Shown here: piece by piece, positions 55,601 through 61,600 of the stretch
Layout of the letters: each line of letters begins with the position of its first letter
Position numbering within the stretch: the first letter of the stretch is position 1
NCBI GenBank assembly: GCA_037783545.1
Contig: JBBELK010001402.1
Coordinates: forward strand, 1 to 64,000
Reading direction: 5' to 3'
DNA: 64,000 bases
Source of the DNA: Henricia sp. BOLD:AAB3569
Taxonomy: Eukaryota; Echinodermata; Asteroidea; Spinulosida; Echinasteridae
Translations under genes and position numbers: made by a program
The notes under the pieces: generated by a model
Databases searched by the model: none
What the model was told of the DNA's origin: nothing
The model's input: only the letters and a program-made list of their open reading frames with translations

Positions 55601-58600
55601 AAAACTATTTGTAACAGTTTACCAATCAGGTATACTATCTCTAACTATAGCTGTAACTCAAACTTGTCCTTAAACAATACAGGGTGAGATAAATAATTTG
55701 GTCCTCATCAAGATTTATACCCAAGACCTCCAACACATCAGGCAGATGCTCTACCAGCTGAGCTATAATAAGGCACAGTGCTACCTCCCTCATGTTTTTA
55801 ACTAAAAACCCAACTTTTCTCTCAGTATTGCATGGATGCATAACTAAGCAAAGTGATGGTATTTAGTGCAATCAATCATTTGTCCTTTGATTGGGTTGTT
55901 CAGCATTTTTCACTTTGATTTTTCACATTTTTCATTTTGAAACAGGAGGAATTCCTCCTTTTTCCGAAGGTTCCCGAAGTTACCCGAATGCACGTCCGGT
56001 ATCGTTATCGTTAATCGTCGGGTACGATTCGTAGACAGTGTTTCGCCGCGTGTTTATTTTACGATGATGCAGACAAGGTTTGAATTTGAATTTTGATGCT
56101 ATAATGGGCATGTGTTTTATTGGCCAAATATGGAATAACCCTTTTCAAATTGTTATGCACTCTTTTGAAAATTAACGGTTATGCGCTCCTAAAAATAAAT
56201 GCACGACGAAATGCTTAGTGCTATTTTAAACACCACAGTAGCCGGTCCTTACATTTAGTCAGCAGATATGATGGTCAACGTTCAAATGCTCAAAAACAAC
56301 ATTTAGATAAACATGTATGTACTCCAACCAAGTAAAGGTAAGGTGAAGTAAGATTCCGAACGCAAGCTGGAATATAAAGTACAGTGTAGTCTTCCACATT
56401 ACCTTATAATCAGAAGTTTACATTTTAAAAACTTTGGTGGCAAAATATAAATATAATTCCCCTTTGGTAGATACATCAGAATTCTCAGGGTCTGAATCTC
56501 GGTTCACTCGATTTTGTCTTGAATTTTTGATGACATTTTGCTCACCTTTCATAGAAACTCCTCAAAAAATGTTCGGAAAGTCAAGTTTGACTGACGATTT
56601 CTCTCTTGTTACTAAATCATTTCCCTTGAATTTGGTATCATTGGAAAGCCCCGTTATTCCTCTTTACAGTGTTGTGTAATTTGTTATGATTTATCAATTG
56701 GGAGATGTGCAGTATAGTGGAATACAGGGGTGGGTGGAAAGTGAAATGTCACAAAATTCACTGCTATTGTCATGCAGTGCATTCCCCTTTTGCTTGGAGG
56801 ATGGGAATATGTCAATGCACTTTTTGACAATAGCAATGCATTTTGTGACATTTCACTTTACACCCGCCCCCGTATTCAGCTGTGCTGCACATCCCCCAAT
56901 TGCTTAATCATAACAAATGACACATCATCGCAAAGAGGAATAACAGGGCTTTCCAATGATATCAAATTCAAGGAAAATTATTTTGCAACAAGAGAGAAAT
57001 CGTCAGTCAAACTTGACTTTCCGAACTTTTTGTGAGGAGTTTAGTTTCAACAACACAGTAAAATTAGTGGCCTCATGTTTCGACCCTAGCATAGAACAAA
57101 CAAGACGTTTGTCCTTTTCTACGCCACTTCTATAGTCAGTAATTGGTTTAGCTTGCGTCGGGAAGAATGAAGGTTAATTAGGGTGTTTTTTTGCCCTTAC
57201 CCGACGTATATTAGCACTGTATACTTAGTGCTTTCCCTAGACACTATGAAAAACGTCATAGCGTGCTCGGGCGGGATTCGAACCCACGACTTCTTACGAC
57301 AAGGCAGACTTCTTAACTACTCGATCACCGAGCTTTCTGCCCAACTGTTTTTGTGTTCCTTCAAGCATCATTCTTAAATGTGCTGAAGACTCTCCTAGGG
57401 TCAGAATGCAAAGCTACTAATTCTACAGTGTGATTTTACTACGGGTCCAACTGGTTTGTAAGCAGTTTGCAACAGTTTGTGTATTATCTACATGTAGCTG
57501 CATCTAGTTTGAAATTATCTTCTAATGTGGGATGGATGAACTAGTTCCAGCTTGCCAGAACTAGTCTAAACTGGTTCAAACTACATTTCTTACCCTGACA
57601 TGTTCCTGGTACTCCTTCAAGTTCTGCTCAAAGTACTCTTCTTGTTGCTTGGACACCGTTTCTCGGTTGGATTCTAATTCCGCTAACTGTGTAAAAATCC
57701 AGCACAAACACCAAATGTCATGGATGCAAGGAAACCCGTAAATGATGAGCTGTGAATTTGACCCCTTAGTACAAAAAAAAAACTTAACCATTTGAAGACT
57801 ATGTATTTGTACGAGTACTCAGCTGTCTGCCCATAGTCATTTCATGAAAAATGGAGTATTACTTATTACCAACAGAAACCTTTTTTAGATCTGTACAAAC
57901 AAAATAGGGAACCCGCCTTACATGAAAATATTTCTTTATTGCATCAAAATCAGTCAAGCGAATCAAAAGTTTTGTCATTTTTGGTGCAGCAAAGTCACAC
58001 CCTAGTTCATGAACCAGATCTGATTATTAGGTAGTCACTCCTAGTTGAGGGTTGAGCGGAAATAATTCATGACTGTTCATGCTTGTCACCTCACGACATC
58101 ATGGTGCTAAGTGCTAAATAGAATCAACTTGAGCGTCAAGTGTTTTTGTGATTCTGTAATTTTCAGTATGTCGGTTCTCGCCAAATTTTCTCCCCGTTCA
58201 TTTTTGTGAGGTGTTGTGTGAAAAAGATTCTGGGTGAATCCACCTTGAACGACCTTATTTTGGGGTGGCAGGTCATATGCTTTGCACGGTGTTACTATAC
58301 TGAAACGCAAAAGAAACTTACCACTTGTTTAAAATGTAATGAAATTGTAACAGTTCAAAATAAAACAAACCAACAATTGCTAATTGAAACATTGGCATTT
58401 TATTGATGACATGTCAAGTTTTTGTAAAGAACAGAAGAGGGTGCAATGTCAGTCCCCTTTCAATAGTGTGTGTGGCCACCATTGATTTGGATACAGGCAG
58501 TGCATCGTCGGCGCATACCAGCGTTGTAGGTCTCGAGACCTGGTCTCGGTCTCGTAGTTCTAATGTCTCGGTCTCGAGAGGGCTGATCTCGGTCTTGAAA

Positions 58601-61600
58601 GAAATGTCTTGGTCTTGGTCTCGGTCTCGGCTGTTAAAGTCTCAGGATTTTTCTTCGAGACCCTCCGAGACCTCATTAAAAATTCCAAAATGTAATAAAG
58701 ACACGTTGAACGTGATTCGGTATCGCAGCGCCCATACAGACAACTCAACTCAAAGACTTCGCGAGAGCACGCAATGCTTCCCGATTGTTGGGCCAACTCG
58801 ACTTAATTGCCAGCAATCTACTGTACCTTATTAAACATTAGACGTCGAGTTGTCTTTTTGGACGAGTTTCCGACGTTTCTTGACGTAGCTGGTACCCGTT
58901 TCCACTGATCAGCTAGCTGGCCACAGGTCAACGTTCTTTTTAGACTGGTTCCAGAACCACATATTTCACATATGCACACGATCAATGATGGTGTGCCAGT
59001 AACGATCGGATCATCGTCAAGCAGCTTTGGCCGCTGAACGATATATGGCGATGAATATTATGCGCACAGCGAAAGCAAAATATTGCTTGTTCGATACAAG
59101 CTCTTGAGAGAACACAAGCCATTTTTTTAAACACAAAAATGTGGTATTTTTCTGAAACCAGCGATTGCGAAAGTCAGGGGTGCGTTTTAGCAGCCCATAA
59201 CCTGCAAAAACATGTTTGTGGTTAGATTTCGGTCATCGGTTGGGCGTTTTTGTGACTTCGGTTGTGCTGTGTCACTATTGTTCTGACCAAACAATTACCA
59301 AATAATAGGCTGTCAGCCTGTCAAACAATTTTTTGAGTTCGGCGTTTTTGCGCGCCTTCGCAAACATGTTTCTGGTTGTCATCGTGACGTCAGAAACCTG
59401 TTTCTGGTTAGGAGTTGCGAAAACGGGACACAGGTTTCTGACTAAAAATGGTGCATTAATGGTCCTCTGTGTTTGTACCTGGAAATATGTGGACCGGGAA
59501 CCAATCTACCTTTTTTTTTTGCGCGTAGAGCTAGAGTGCCGTCCCGCACGCGCTCCAGCTGCATATGCCATGTACATGTAGATCCTGTCGATGTCTCAAA
59601 CTAGCTGTATTAAAAACTTACTGCAAAAGTGCCCATGGTGCCATCATGTCAAATAAATCGTCTGTAATATTGTTTGGCTACAAAAACCACAAAACGCTCT
59701 CAAGTGGAGGAAAAGGAGGCACAGCAAAACAAATATTTGTTATTAAAATGCTGAAGTGCCAGAAACACTAGCTTCGACTCATTGCATATTTTTCATGTAA
59801 GGTCTCGGTCTCGGTCTCGGAACCCTTGGTCTCGGTCTCGGTCTCGGGGTGCCAAAGTCTCGGTCTCGGTGGTGTTGGTCTCGGTCTCGAAACGGCTGGT
59901 CTCGGTCTTGGTCTCGGTCTTGGTCTCGGTCTTGAATGCTCGGGTCTCGGTCTCGGTCTCGGATTTACAGGTCTCGACTACAACGCTGGCGCATACTGCC
60001 TACAGTCTTTGGATGGATTGCTGCTGGATTCGTGGCATGTTGTTTGAAATGCCCATTTTGCACTGGCCTTTTTAAAGCCAACATCAAGACATCACGTGCA
60101 GCTCATTACAATCATCCCCTTGGCTAATACAGTCAAAACAGCTGTTCAACAGCTGTGCCTTGAAGTGACCATTGAAGGTTCAAGTGACCTTCAGACACCG
60201 TTTGGTCTGACAGTGAGGACACAATTGTCCACAAATAAGCTCACACATTACTACACACAGTGTTATTGTTGCTATTTAAAGGTTTAAAAGGTGGTAAGTT
60301 TCTTTTGCGTTTCAGTATAGTTAGCAGCCCATTTTGCAAGTGACCATTCTAGTATCTGTGGAGTTTCTACTGTGGCTATTTTTAGTTCCTACCCTTTCCT
60401 CCAGTTCCTGGAAGCCATCCAAGTCTCTCTGCTGTTTTTGAATGGTTTTCTCGTTCTCCACCAGCTTCTCTGCCGCTTCGCTCAGTTCCTGCTCCAACCG
60501 GGTGATTTCCTGTACAAGCAAAACAAATTCACATTGGAGGAATCATTCTTGAGCTAGCTAAACAAAAACCCTTTGACAACTTGACACCAAAGGCTGTGAA
60601 TACAGTAAACTCTCATTATAAAGTTCAGATATAAATCTAAAGCTCGTTCTGATATAAATGTTTTTTTTGTTAAAAGTCATAGCCATTATTCTATTTATAC
60701 TCTATACATTTGTTATACATGTAACGCACTCTGGATACAAAGCTTGCATTAGTTCAGTCCCTTGAGGAGTGCTTTAATGAGTTTACTGTAGACCTATAGG
60801 GTCTTTCTATGAATTAGGGGTCCAAAAGTGTGACATTTAGTGTCCCCCGTTACACCTGATATGTGTTATTTTTCGTACAAAAATCATTAAAATGGCTTTA
60901 AAACCATTTTGTATGAATTGTACTTTAATATGTACTCACACTTTGAGATGGAAAGTATTTAAAGAATGTGTCCTGAATTTACAAAAAACAAGATGTAAAA
61001 TGTAACGGGGGACACCAACATTGGACCCCTAATTTATAGAAAGACCCTATAGACCGCTTCGAATAGCTGCCATCTTGTAGGGGAACTTTTGACATTTAAG
61101 TTGGTCAACAATGTAAGCTCAAAATGCGTATCTTTCCATGTCCCCATGTACAGAGAAACTGCCCTACAAGATGGCAGCTATTTGATAGAATCCATATCTC
61201 CATATCTGCATGCTTCCGGGGCAGGGTGCACTCTCTGCCTGAAGTGCCTCCCTGAGCTCCTGCACTTCTAGGGCTTTCTGTGAGACGTGCGAATTCAGAG
61301 GTCAGCTAATCCCACACAAGTTCAATCAGGTTAAAAACCCAACAAAGTAGGTTTTCTGAAAGCCCTTAACCTCAGGATTCTACAGGAGCAGGAAATGTCA
61401 CTTTTCATTACTGAGGTCCTTTTGGATCTTGAGAAAAATCACTGAAGGAGAACAGTCTCCAAAGCATTCCAAAGTGATTGGCCAATCAGTGACTTGTTAT
61501 ATCCACAAGTTCACTGTATTCAACAAACGTCCGTTCTGATTATGAATTGATATTTAAAGATAATTGTGGGTTTTTTATTTTTTTTAAAGAGTACTTGTAG

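Noticed and set aside
59826..60047. Ser/Val and Gly/Leu-rich frames
   Set aside because: Translation of the GGTCTC array inside the hAT-type element.
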